NCBI RefSeq assembly: GCF_000733945.1
Contig: NZ_JPOL01000002.1
Span: 3,473,001 to 3,537,000 of the forward strand
DNA length: 64,000 nt
Direction of reading: 5' to 3'
Source: Flavimarina sp. Hel_I_48
GTDB taxonomy: Bacteria; Bacteroidota; Bacteroidia; Flavobacteriales; Flavobacteriaceae
A program made the position numbers and the translations under genes. The notes beneath the pieces are model-generated. The model had not been told where the DNA came from. It saw only the letters and a program-made list of their open reading frames with translations, and did not search any database. Positions 38,185 through 47,468 of the stretch are shown one piece after another (position 1 is the stretch's first letter; each line of letters starts with the position of its first letter).

Positions 38185-39015
38185 TTATCCACCTATAACA
38201 GAACCGCCATTTATATGCAACACCTGACCCGTCATATAGGAAGAATCCTCACTGGCTAAATAGACATAAGCCGGGGCAACTTCACTGGGTTGACCACATC
38301 TGCCCAGCGGGGTATCCTCACCAAATGTTGTAACCATCTCATCATCCATGGTGGCAGGGATCAAAGGAGTCCATATAGGTCCCGGGGCCACAGCATTCAC
38401 AAGTATATTCTTACTAGCCAGCTGTGCGGACATGGAACGTGTAAAAGAAGTTATAGCACCTTTAGTTGATGAATAATCCACAAGGTCTTTATGACCTCTA
38501 TAGGAAGTAATGGATGTTGTATTTATTATGCGCCCCCCCTCTTTCATTAAAGGCAAAGCGTTCTTAGTCAGTAAGATCATACTAATGATATTCAGATCAA
38601 AAGTTTCCCTAACGTGCTCTTCTTTAATATCCTCCAAGGAGGAAACCGTATACTGGGTAGCGGCATTGTTGACAAGTATATCCAGGGTGGAATACTTGTT
38701 TTTAAATTCTTCTATAAGATCTTTACAAAATGTTATATCCCTGAGATCACCGGAGGTAAAACTGCATTTAACGCCCTCTGCTTCTACAAGCTTTTTGGTT
38801 TTTTCAGCATCCTCGTGCTCGCTTACATACGTGAACATAATATTGCATCCCTCCTTAGCAAAATGGACGGCTACAGCTCTTCCTATACCACTATCGCCTC
38901 CGGTAATCAAGGCGTTTTTATGGTTGAGTTTGCCACTTCCTCTATAATTTTCCCTGATAATAAGGGGTTTTTTCTTCATTTCGGACTCTTGTCCCGGTCT
39001 CTCCAAATTTTCCAT
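38185..39015 (-). CDS. Short-chain dehydrogenase/reductase (YghA-like)
   Basis: The 276-residue protein has an N-terminal extension (RPGQESEMKKKPLIIRENYR) typical of the YghA/general-stress SDR group, the cofactor motif ALITGGDSGIGRAVAVHFAK, NNAA after strand 4, the catalytic Ser/Tyr/Lys (NTTSITSYRGHKDLVDYSST with YSSTK) and the C-terminal SYMTGQVLHINGG. It is an NAD(P)-dependent oxidoreductase; the substrate is not evident. Such SDRs occur in stress regulons, in keeping with the catalase and DUF2383 genes nearby. Confidence 0.9.
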   Translation of the reverse strand: MENLERPGQESEMKKKPLIIRENYRGSGKLNHKNALITGGDSGIGRAVAVHFAKEGCNIMFTYVSEHEDAEKTKKLVEAEGVKCSFTSGDLRDITFCKDLIEEFKNKYSTLDILVNNAATQYTVSSLEDIKEEHVRETFDLNIISMILLTKNALPLMKEGGRIINTTSITSYRGHKDLVDYSSTKGAITSFTRSMSAQLASKNILVNAVAPGPIWTPLIPATMDDEMVTTFGEDTPLGRCGQPSEVAPAYVYLASEDSSYMTGQVLHINGGSVIGG

Positions 39016-39175
39016 AATACTTTTTTAAATCGAAATTTATCCTGTCGTTTAAATGGGGCAGTGCGAAATTATAAAGATAAAAAGGTAATGATTAACGGAA
39101 AAAAATCCATTTTTAATTAATAAAAATAAGGGCAGGCACTCCATATATTTTTGTCAACCCTAAAATTTGTGGATA

Positions 39176-40192
39176 TTATTTAGAGCGCCTTTGCAACTTG
39201 ACGTCAATAGGGGAAATATCGTATTTTTCTTTAAAAATCTTAGAAAAATGACTTCGGCTTGAGAAACCAATTTCCAGAACAACATCACTGATCTGGCTGT
39301 CTGTTTGACTCAGTAACCAGAATGCTTTTTCAAGACGCCTGTCAACAATATATTGATTTACCGTATTGCCGTAAAGCAATTTAAATCCTTCCTGTAATTT
39401 TGCCGGTGTCAAACCCGCCTCTTTGGCAAGATCATCCACACTGGATAAATTCATGAGATCCTCATTGATAAGGTTGGCAACATTATGTATGGCGGTAATT
39501 TCAGATTTTCTGAGTATTCTTCCGGAACCTTCATCGCGCAGGTCATCCTCATATTGCAAAAGCATAAAGGACAACATTTCTAGCGCTTTTGCTCCAATGA
39601 AATTAATGCGTACAAAATCACCATGGTCAAACTCATCGATTTGTTTTAATATAAGGGCCAGACGAAGGCTAAAATGGCTTTTATGATATAAGATTCGTGT
39701 GGCAAACACATCAAAGAATATCTCATAAAATATGGGTTTCATTTCATGGGTCTCTTTTGGAAGCTGGGAGGTAAATAACTTTCTGTCGATTTCAAGAAAG
39801 GTGATTGAGGTAAACTTATCCTTACCTATTGAATAGATATCGCCATAGGGATATTTATTGGCGATAATAGCACTATCAAACTCGTCAATTTCATGTATGA
39901 TATCCTCATTGTCAAAACGATGAAGTAATATGTTTTTAAGACAATATACAAAGCGAAGCGGATGATGCTGATTTTCGCCATAAATAAGATTCAGGTTGTC
40001 CTTGAAGGTTGCATTTATACAGACAAATCCCACCCCATTGGGATAGTTCACCGCCGAGATAGTCCCAGAGCCAAATTCGCTGGGTATATGCAGATAATAT
40101 TCTGTTTGAGCTACTTCATATTTACACTTAAATGCCTCTGAAAGTTGAACAAAAAGATACTCTAGTTTCCCCTCGTTTAATTTTATATCCAT
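39176..40192 (-). CDS. AraC-family transcriptional regulator
   Basis: The 338-residue protein carries the double helix-turn-helix at its C-terminus (about 245-335): SVDDLAKEAGLTPAKLQEGF, then NQYIVDRRLEKAFWLLSQTD and VVLEIGFSSRSHFSKIFKEK. The first 240 residues show no recognised sensor domain. It is divergent from, and 165 bp away from, the glycan cluster at 40358, so it might control that cluster; this is only inferred from position. Confidence 0.9.
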   Translation of the reverse strand: MDIKLNEGKLEYLFVQLSEAFKCKYEVAQTEYYLHIPSEFGSGTISAVNYPNGVGFVCINATFKDNLNLIYGENQHHPLRFVYCLKNILLHRFDNEDIIHEIDEFDSAIIANKYPYGDIYSIGKDKFTSITFLEIDRKLFTSQLPKETHEMKPIFYEIFFDVFATRILYHKSHFSLRLALILKQIDEFDHGDFVRINFIGAKALEMLSFMLLQYEDDLRDEGSGRILRKSEITAIHNVANLINEDLMNLSSVDDLAKEAGLTPAKLQEGFKLLYGNTVNQYIVDRRLEKAFWLLSQTDSQISDVVLEIGFSSRSHFSKIFKEKYDISPIDVKLQRRSK

Positions 40193-40357
40193 AATGTAAA
40201 ATGAGAATAAAGCTCAAAGTTAAAAATAACTTGAAAATAACGGAGTGTAATAGGAGTTATTTGGGTGAAATGATCAATTTTGAGGTTTAAAAGCGGGGAT
40301 TTTTACTTTACGTGATACTAAAATTTGTTTCTTAAATAACCTATTTTATTTCGCTAA

Positions 40358-41896
40358 TTGCAAAATGAAAATAGCACCTATATCATGCTTTTAGTAGTGA
40401 TCTTTACTATTATGATAATACCCTTTACCCAACTTTTAAATTTTTGCAAAACCTTACTGTTGAATGCTTTCAGTATCAATATTGGAAGTATTTTACATGT
40501 TTTTCAAAGTCTTTCGTCATTTTTGATGGCAATTATTTTATGCCTGACGGTTATTCTGGCAGTAGCCAGAATCATAATGAGTTCCTTAAGGGGGTTTCCA
40601 ATGGATAAAATTGCACATACCAGCAAGACCTCAGAATATCCTTCAATCTCGATTCATATTCCATTTTGTAACGAGCCTTCTGAAATGGTTATTGATACAA
40701 TAAAATCCTGTTTGGGACAGCAATATCCCAATTTTGAAATTATTGTCCTTTCTAATAATACTGAGGATATAAATCTTTGGAAACCGGTACGGGCATTCTG
40801 CAAAAACTATCCTGATCAAATACGATTTGAACATTATACGCATGTTGAAGGGTATAAGGGTGGTGCACTTGATATTTGTAGATCCCTTACGGGCAGTGCT
40901 GTTGAATATTTATTTACGGTTGATGCTGATTACATTTTACATCCATTTGCGTTGAGAAAGGCGGTGCGACATTTGAAATATACAGGGGCTCAATTGCTTC
41001 AGTTTCCACAAAATTATAGCAAGGAAAACCACACTGCCGGTAATGCGATGCATAAAGAACTGTACTCTTACTTTGAAATTTACTCTAAAATTGGGAACCT
41101 CACCTGTAATGCGCTTCCCACAGGAACGTTGTCCCTTATTGCACTTCATGCGCTGGATGCGGTAAAGGGATGGTCCGGCAGATCCATCACGGAAGATGCA
41201 GAACTGGGGGTTAAATTTTGGCAAAAAGGATTCAGAACCTGCTTTATTTCTGAAATATTAGGCAAAGGGAGGTTACCTAATTCCATTTCAGATTTATTAA
41301 AACAAAGAGCACGGTGGATTTTTGGTAATTCGCAGGCATTAAGGGGGTGCTTTGCAAAGGATTCTGGTTCGGCTTTTTCACGTCTCACCATTTTTCTGCA
41401 ACTGACCGCATGGTCCAATTTGATGGCCCTTCCCTTAATTCTATTGCTTATGCAAGGGATTTTATGGGGGCTCATGATCAATACAACGATCTTACATACC
41501 GGATTTATTTTAGCATTGACCTCTTTGACCGTACATCTTCTATCTCAGTTTTTATTGCTGGGTATCGCGACTAATTTTTCTGGTAAGTATTGGTGGGGTG
41601 CGTTCCTCGCCCGTACCGCACTTCTAGATCTGGGATCTTTTCAATGGATTCCTGCTCTTTTTGGGGCAAAACGCCCTTTTGAATGTACAAATAAGTTCTC
41701 TAAAGATACCAGTTTTAGGGAGGTCCCTATGTTATTGCCGGGATTATTCTTAACGCTTACGATCCTTACAATGGAGCGGGGTCTGCATATCGTGTATGTT
41801 CTTATACCACTATTTTTATTATTTTCCATAGCTTCTGTTCATCTTTATTTTCAATTTAAGACGAGAGCCGCAGTTTTAAAAACCCAACTTAACTGA
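40358..41896 (+). CDS. Processive-type family 2 glycosyltransferase (cellulose-synthase-like)
   Basis: The frame opens with TTG at 40358; an ATG at 40385 (residue 10) may be the true start. The product of about 512 residues has two N-terminal membrane helices, then a GT2 domain with PSISIHIPFCNEP, the substrate Asp in FTVDADYILHP, the catalytic SITEDAELGVKFW and the QRARWIFG box that marks processive enzymes. Four or more C-terminal helices follow. It should add sugars at the inner membrane and push the chain out. The next gene starts 2 bp downstream. Confidence 0.88.
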   Translation: MQNENSTYIMLLVVIFTIMIIPFTQLLNFCKTLLLNAFSINIGSILHVFQSLSSFLMAIILCLTVILAVARIIMSSLRGFPMDKIAHTSKTSEYPSISIHIPFCNEPSEMVIDTIKSCLGQQYPNFEIIVLSNNTEDINLWKPVRAFCKNYPDQIRFEHYTHVEGYKGGALDICRSLTGSAVEYLFTVDADYILHPFALRKAVRHLKYTGAQLLQFPQNYSKENHTAGNAMHKELYSYFEIYSKIGNLTCNALPTGTLSLIALHALDAVKGWSGRSITEDAELGVKFWQKGFRTCFISEILGKGRLPNSISDLLKQRARWIFGNSQALRGCFAKDSGSAFSRLTIFLQLTAWSNLMALPLILLLMQGILWGLMINTTILHTGFILALTSLTVHLLSQFLLLGIATNFSGKYWWGAFLARTALLDLGSFQWIPALFGAKRPFECTNKFSKDTSFREVPMLLPGLFLTLTILTMERGLHIVYVLIPLFLLFSIASVHLYFQFKTRAAVLKTQLN

Positions 41897-41898
41897 TT

Positions 41899-42984
41899 AT
41901 GAAAATAGCAATTTTAGCACACACTCTTTTTCCTATTTCTGAACCTTATGCGGGTGGAATGGAGATGATAACCCATTTACTTTCAAAAAAGTTAATGCAG
42001 CGGGGTCACGAAGTAGATTTGTATGCTGTCAAAGGATCAGATCCTGAACTGAATGTAGTAGCGTACGCATCTCTTGCTGATGTTAGTGCAGAAGAAACAG
42101 AACATGAGAATGCCAATGATTCAAGCCGGTTTGAATGCTATCAGCTCTCAGAGGCCTTACTGAAAATTGCGGTTGGAAATTATGACGTAGTTCATAACAA
42201 TTCTCAGCACTATCTGCCAGTGCTTCTGGGTGAAAAAATGGCTATTCCATTTATAACCACGTTACATATTCCGGCATTTGAATTTTTGCAATATGCCTTC
42301 AAATATCTAGGGGAGGACACTAGACAAGTCTTTACGGCAGTTAGTTCCCATTTAAAAGGTGTTTACAAAGATCTGGGAATTACTTCACGTACAATCTATA
42401 ACGGTATTGATCTTTCTGTGTGGAAATTTAAGGAGGAAATGCCAAAAAAGACATTGTTATGGTTTGGGAGAATTTGTCCGGAAAAAGGCACACATCAGGC
42501 CATTGCAATAGCAAAAAGACTCAATATTGAACTGATTTTGGCAGGTCCTATCAGCAACCCTGATTATTATACTCGTGAGGTTGAGCCTTATATTGATCAA
42601 AATAGGGTTACGTATGCAGGGCATTTAGATCATGAGGAACTTAATACTCTTATAGGTAAATGCAGTGCGACACTTTTTCTTTCCACCTGGGAAGAACCCT
42701 ATGGTCTTGCCATTGCAGAATCTTTAGCCTGCGGCACTCCGGTGGTTGCCTGGAATAAAGGAGCAGCTCCAGAAATACTTACTGAAAAATGTGGTGTTTT
42801 AGTCAGGGAAAATGACTTTGAAGAACTTGCCCAGGCCATTCATTATGCTTTTACCCTGAAGAGAGCTGATTGCAGGGAGCGGGCAGAAAATTTTTGTTCC
42901 ATAGATTCCATGGTAAGCAACTTTGAAACATTATATGAAGAACTTCTAGTTGCCAGTCCTAAGGGTAAAATGATGCTCGTATGA
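41899..42984 (+). CDS. Family 4 glycosyltransferase
   Basis: The 361-residue GT-B enzyme has an N-terminal glycine loop (EPYAGGMEMITHLLSKKLMQ, GHEVDLYAVKG), the domain 2 start LLWFGRICPEKGTHQAIAIA, and the donor-binding EEPYGLAIAESLACGTPVVA with the E-x7-E pattern. It transfers a nucleotide-activated sugar with retention. The start is 2 bp after the previous stop and its own stop overlaps the next ATG by 4 bp (ATGA). Confidence 0.9.
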   Translation: MKIAILAHTLFPISEPYAGGMEMITHLLSKKLMQRGHEVDLYAVKGSDPELNVVAYASLADVSAEETEHENANDSSRFECYQLSEALLKIAVGNYDVVHNNSQHYLPVLLGEKMAIPFITTLHIPAFEFLQYAFKYLGEDTRQVFTAVSSHLKGVYKDLGITSRTIYNGIDLSVWKFKEEMPKKTLLWFGRICPEKGTHQAIAIAKRLNIELILAGPISNPDYYTREVEPYIDQNRVTYAGHLDHEELNTLIGKCSATLFLSTWEEPYGLAIAESLACGTPVVAWNKGAAPEILTEKCGVLVRENDFEELAQAIHYAFTLKRADCRERAENFCSIDSMVSNFETLYEELLVASPKGKMMLV

Positions 42985-44048
42985 TAGCTTATTATGCGCA
43001 TCAACACGGTTCAGGGCATTCCAATTGCGCCCAAATCCTTGCGAATTCAGATCCTGAAAACGTATTGGTTTTAACCAGTTATCCTTTTGTTTTTTCAAGG
43101 GGTACGCAGGTTTATTTCCTGCCCAGTGAAGATCCCGATGGAAGCGGGGCGCCGTCAGGCAGTTATGATACTCCAGATTATTTGCACTATTCGCCTGTAG
43201 GCCAGACTAGTATTCAGAAAAGGAGCGCCACACTTTTGAACGTATGTTTAGCTAACAGTGTGGAATTATTAATTGTTGACGTAAGTGTAGAAATAGCTGC
43301 CCTCTGCAGGGCAGCTTCTATCCCTTATGCCTATGTGCGACTTTTGGGTAAACGTTCTGACACTGCACATCTTCAAGCTTTTCGCGGTGCTGTCGTTCTT
43401 CTAGCGTATTATCCTATGGCACTTGAACCCGAAGATACCCCTCTGTGGATCAGGGAAAAAACAATTTATCTGGGGTTTTTAAGTCGTTTTGAACAAAAAA
43501 CGCAGTATATAAAGCCAAAAGAAATTAAAAACATTGTAGTGCTTTCCGGTAAAGGTGGAAATGATAAACTACTTAGTTTGTACCCTTTCATCAAAAACCG
43601 TTTTAAGGAGTCAAGACTTCATTTCTTCAATGGATGTGAAGTTGTACATGTAGAAGGGAATAGTACCTACCATCCCCATACTTCGGAAATTGAAGACTGG
43701 ATAAACAATGCAGATGCGGTAATAACAAGTTGTGGGCTAAACACGATTTCAGAGCTTTTATATTTGAAAAAAACAATTTTAAGTGTTGCCGAAGAGCGAC
43801 CTTATGATGAGCAAATAATTTTTCAGGAACAATTAGAAGCACGTGGGTTAGTGTGTTCACTGGAGTGGGCACTGGATAAGAGCGATATTGATATTTTGGG
43901 ATCAACGGTTGATCCTTCAGCATACTTAAACAATAATCTGCTTACGGCTTTTTTAAAGTTGGCAGATGATAAATCCCATATTTGGGATTTAAAACAAATA
44001 GAAAGATTTAACCATAATGGAATTTTCACTTATAGTACCTGTTCATAA
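42981..44048 (+). CDS. MurG-like GT-B glycosyltransferase
   Basis: The 355-residue protein starts MIAYYAHQHGSGHSNCAQIL, the GHxxR-like loop of the MurG/GT28 group, and ends with DAVITSCGLNTISELLYLKK and RPYDEQIIFQEQLEARGLV, corresponding to the donor site of that group. The acceptor and sugar are not evident. It overlaps the previous gene by 4 bp and the next by 32 bp, implying coupled translation of the cluster. Confidence 0.8.
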   Translation: MIAYYAHQHGSGHSNCAQILANSDPENVLVLTSYPFVFSRGTQVYFLPSEDPDGSGAPSGSYDTPDYLHYSPVGQTSIQKRSATLLNVCLANSVELLIVDVSVEIAALCRAASIPYAYVRLLGKRSDTAHLQAFRGAVVLLAYYPMALEPEDTPLWIREKTIYLGFLSRFEQKTQYIKPKEIKNIVVLSGKGGNDKLLSLYPFIKNRFKESRLHFFNGCEVVHVEGNSTYHPHTSEIEDWINNADAVITSCGLNTISELLYLKKTILSVAEERPYDEQIIFQEQLEARGLVCSLEWALDKSDIDILGSTVDPSAYLNNNLLTAFLKLADDKSHIWDLKQIERFNHNGIFTYSTCS

Positions 44049-44871
44049 TAGGGAAAAGCATTTAATAAATTTACTTAAGGGAGTGCGTAACGCTACTATG
44101 CAACCTTCTGAAATTCTCATAATAAATATGGGCAGTTCATTAAACCTTACCGGTTTTGATTCATTGCCAATACAAATTCTGCAGTCACCTATTTCTAAAT
44201 CTGGCTATCTGCCGTTAGCAAGAGCGAGAAATCAGGGAGCTGAAGCTGCCAAATATGAAACCTTATTTTTTCTGGATGTTGATTGCATTCCATCAGCGTC
44301 CTATTTTGACATGATGAATGGACATCTTGAGGCTAACACAGGTTTGATCATGGGAACTCCTAAATATTTAATGCAGCCGGTACAAGATGGGTTCAATGAG
44401 AAATCCCTAAATGATTCTTCTATTAATCACCCATACCGCCCAGTGGTAGAAGGTTGTGCGTTAAGTACAGATCCTGGTCTTTTCTGGAGCCTTTGCTTTG
44501 CCATAAGAAAATCTTTATTTAATGAAATAGGTGGTTTTGATGAGAAGTATAGTGGTTATGGGGCAGAGGACACTGATCTTTCCTTTTCCATAAGGGACAA
44601 AGAATACGATTTCTTTATATCTGATGCCATTGTTTATCATCAACAGCATGCCGTTCATTCTCCACCTTTTGATAAATTTGATCAAATCGTGGAGAATAGC
44701 AAAGTTTTTTATAAAAAATGGGGAATTTGGCCCATGGGTCACTGGTTACAATCTTTCAGTGAATACAATTTAATTGACTGGGCGCCACATTATAAAAAAA
44801 TAGATGTACTGAAAGCACCATCTGACGAACATATAAAATCTTCTTATAAACCAAAGGCGCCCTTTGTATAA
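44017..44871 (+). CDS. Family 2 glycosyltransferase with GalNAc-transferase-like C-terminal region
   Basis: The 284-residue enzyme has the GT2 start FSLIVPVHNREKHLINLLKG, the Asp motif FFLDVDCIPS and GGFDEKYSGYGAEDTDLSFS, the ED-containing loop of GT2/GT27 enzymes. It has no membrane segment. It overlaps the previous gene by 32 bp in another frame. It is the third transferase in a row, suggesting a defined repeat unit or oligosaccharide. Confidence 0.88.
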   Translation: MEFSLIVPVHNREKHLINLLKGVRNATMQPSEILIINMGSSLNLTGFDSLPIQILQSPISKSGYLPLARARNQGAEAAKYETLFFLDVDCIPSASYFDMMNGHLEANTGLIMGTPKYLMQPVQDGFNEKSLNDSSINHPYRPVVEGCALSTDPGLFWSLCFAIRKSLFNEIGGFDEKYSGYGAEDTDLSFSIRDKEYDFFISDAIVYHQQHAVHSPPFDKFDQIVENSKVFYKKWGIWPMGHWLQSFSEYNLIDWAPHYKKIDVLKAPSDEHIKSSYKPKAPFV

Positions 44872-44890
44872 GTGCTTTTAGCGCATCCCT

Positions 44891-46054
44891 ATGTATAAAT
44901 ACAGAAAGAATATCCTGCCACCGCCACATGATACACTACAAGTGTGCGTGACTATACCTGCGAAAAACGAGGAGCAGCATATAGGGCGGGCACTTCATGC
45001 TCTTTCTCTTCAATACGGTGTCAAAAACGCAAGTTTTGAGGTTATTGTTTTGATAAACCATAGTTGGGATGGTACGCTTAGGATCTGTAAGGAATTTCAG
45101 GATAATCACCCTGATTTTAATATGCATATTGTGGTTACCTATTCCCCCGCTGTTATAAATGTGGGTTCTGCACGCAGGGAACTTATGGATATGGCGTACA
45201 AGCGATTGCCTTGCGCAAATGGCTTTGTAGCAATGACCGATGCTGATAGTGCGGTAGGCAGACAATGGATCAAAAACCTTCTGAAATATTCTAAAACAAG
45301 TATTGATCTTGTTTGTGGTCCTCTGGTTATAGACAGTAGCGGTTTGAAAGGACATACTAGAAAACTTTATACTGCCAAGCAGCAGTACCTTTTGCTGCGC
45401 TCAAGGCTTGAATCTGTAATTTTGCCTGATCATTTTGACCCGTGGCCCAGACATGCTTTTTCCTGTGGGCCCAATATGGCAATAAAGAAAGTGGCTTATA
45501 AAAAAATTGGTGGAATGCCACCACTTGATTTTCTTGAAGACGCTGCTTTATATGATAAGGTTATTCAACAAGGTTTAGAAGTACGACACTGCCCTGATAT
45601 GCCCGTTAAGACCTCGGCTAGACTGGATTCCAGGACGGAAAGAGGGTTTGGGGACGAACTTAAATACTGGACAACCAGCGGAATGGAATTTAAATATACC
45701 GTAGAGGGACTGGATAAATTAATTGCGCGTTTGCAGGCATTTAAAATGCTTCAAAACGCTTATAAAACGGGCAATAAACAGTGTTTTTCTGAACTTTCTA
45801 CATTATTTAAACTTCCACTGCTGGTGTTACAAAGTCTTTATACCGCAAATAATAATGCCCGGGCAATGGGCAGTTCACTTGTTCATATTCTGGAAAATCA
45901 TAAACCATGGATGGAGATCCATCCCAATAGAGACGTGTTTGATGCCGTTGAAGAAATAGAAATTTATTTTAAGAAAGGGATTGGGGAGCATCACCGGTCT
46001 TTTTCCAAAGCATTAGTTCATACGCAGCATGAACCACTGATTGCTCAAGTTTAA
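44891..46054 (+). CDS. Family 2 glycosyltransferase
   Basis: The 387-residue protein has the GT2 core: VCVTIPAKNEEQHIGRALHA, VGSARRELMD, the Asp motif FVAMTDADSAVG, and FLEDAALYDKVIQQGLEVRH. About 130 C-terminal helical residues are not assigned. It starts 19 bp after the previous gene. Its 3' end overlaps the convergent PIG-L gene by 86 bp. Confidence 0.85.
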   Translation: MYKYRKNILPPPHDTLQVCVTIPAKNEEQHIGRALHALSLQYGVKNASFEVIVLINHSWDGTLRICKEFQDNHPDFNMHIVVTYSPAVINVGSARRELMDMAYKRLPCANGFVAMTDADSAVGRQWIKNLLKYSKTSIDLVCGPLVIDSSGLKGHTRKLYTAKQQYLLLRSRLESVILPDHFDPWPRHAFSCGPNMAIKKVAYKKIGGMPPLDFLEDAALYDKVIQQGLEVRHCPDMPVKTSARLDSRTERGFGDELKYWTTSGMEFKYTVEGLDKLIARLQAFKMLQNAYKTGNKQCFSELSTLFKLPLLVLQSLYTANNNARAMGSSLVHILENHKPWMEIHPNRDVFDAVEEIEIYFKKGIGEHHRSFSKALVHTQHEPLIAQV

Positions 46055-47321
46055 ATTGCTCTGCCACATGCGACATTTTAAATTTTTCATGAACTTCTTT
46101 ACCTGAAAGAGGATACTCTGACACATAGGAAGTCCAGTGCACCAGGAGTATATGACCATTAGTATTTAAATGTTGTGAGCAATTTTCAAAAAGACCGTTG
46201 AGGTCTGCGTTGCTCAAATAATATCCTACCTCAGAAATCAGGATCAAGTCAAAAGTATTCTGGGGAAAGTTCTTTGAAACATCCATTTTAACAAAATCTA
46301 TATTTCCCAATGGGGCGCAGCGTTTTTTTGCTGTTTCCAGGGGAAATTCACTGATATCCACGCTCATGAGATGATCGCATTTTAGCGCAAGTTGTTCGCT
46401 CAGTACGCCTATGGAACATCCCAACTCCAGAATGTTATGATAAAACGGTTTTAGAACTTTAAGGGTTTCTTCATATTTTGATTTTTCATAAAAGCTTTTG
46501 GTAAAATTCCATGGATCGTCACTTGTTTGATAAAGCGTATCAAAGTAATCTTGTGAAAGCGTTTCGGAAGCAGTTTTTTTTCGGAAGAAATAGTATTCCA
46601 AAGTTCCCATAAAGGGTTTGAGAAGCTTTTCCGTTAATATAAAACCATCGGCATCATCGTCAATCAACCGTGTAGTTTGCGTAACATGAGCAGCGATGGC
46701 CAGGTGCTTAGCCTCAAGGACGGTAGTAATATCCAGCCTGAAAAAGTTATAGCTATCCCTAACCGGAATTTCGTCCTGTTTCCCATTCTCCCAGAGCCAT
46801 ATGGGATATTCAATGATCGTAAGCTTTAGATCGTGTGAAGCTGCGAGATCCTGACAAATTTTCCAGGCTGCCCGGTGATCACTATGTGCATCATGTTCAT
46901 ATGGAATGACCAGCGTTTGAATATTTTGTGCTGAAAGTAGACTTTTTAAAAGCTCTAGTACCCGGTCGTATTCTTCTGAAGAAATTGCGTCAAGACCTCC
47001 GTCAGGCTGATTTAAAAAGTATAGTGTTGATTCATCCATTCCTAAAAACCGGGCTGCGGCAATGGCCTCTTTTTTCCGCATGACGGCAACCTGCTGAGGT
47101 GGATATTTTTTGGAATTGGGATGGGAAGCAGCGCCGTTCGTAACAAAAGCGATACAGACTTTTATGGATTGTTCCCTCAATAGTGCGATAAGCCCGCCGC
47201 AGCCCAACGTTTCATCATCTGGATGTGGCGCAATGACTAAGGTATTGCCTAAATCATTTCCTATACCTGAAAGATTGAGTAATGGTGCCTGAGCAATAAA
47301 TTCCGGGACTTGAATGGCCAT
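45969..47321 (-). CDS. PIG-L-type deacetylase fused to a SAM methyltransferase
   Basis: The 450-residue protein has two domains. Residues about 25-250 are a LmbE/PIG-L zinc deacetylase: VIAPHPDDETLGCGGLIALL (the AHPDDE motif) and YEHDAHSDHRAAW (third ligand). Residues about 270-440 are a class I methyltransferase: ILELGCSIGVLSEQLALKCD and VDISEFPLETAKKRCAPLG, related to NodS. N-deacetylation followed by N-methylation of an amino sugar is a plausible joint activity. It is convergent with the last glycosyltransferase gene and overlaps it by 86 bp. Confidence 0.9.
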   Translation of the reverse strand: MAIQVPEFIAQAPLLNLSGIGNDLGNTLVIAPHPDDETLGCGGLIALLREQSIKVCIAFVTNGAASHPNSKKYPPQQVAVMRKKEAIAAARFLGMDESTLYFLNQPDGGLDAISSEEYDRVLELLKSLLSAQNIQTLVIPYEHDAHSDHRAAWKICQDLAASHDLKLTIIEYPIWLWENGKQDEIPVRDSYNFFRLDITTVLEAKHLAIAAHVTQTTRLIDDDADGFILTEKLLKPFMGTLEYYFFRKKTASETLSQDYFDTLYQTSDDPWNFTKSFYEKSKYEETLKVLKPFYHNILELGCSIGVLSEQLALKCDHLMSVDISEFPLETAKKRCAPLGNIDFVKMDVSKNFPQNTFDLILISEVGYYLSNADLNGLFENCSQHLNTNGHILLVHWTSYVSEYPLSGKEVHEKFKMSHVAEQFKLEQSVVHAAYELMLWKKTGDAPQSLS

Positions 47322-47468
47322 AATAAACTTGGATTATAATGTAAAATACTGTTTAAAGAACAGCAATATTGATCGATTTGAGAATCTTTTTGAGCGTATT
47401 AAAATCAACAGGGTGAAAAGGCTTTTATTAAAGCCCAATAAATTTAAAACGAAAACAAAAAAATAAGA

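Noticed and set aside
32481..40192. Stress-gene region considered as a mobile island
   Set aside because: No recombinase, tRNA, direct repeats or IS remnants flank it, and gene content is ordinary for the group.
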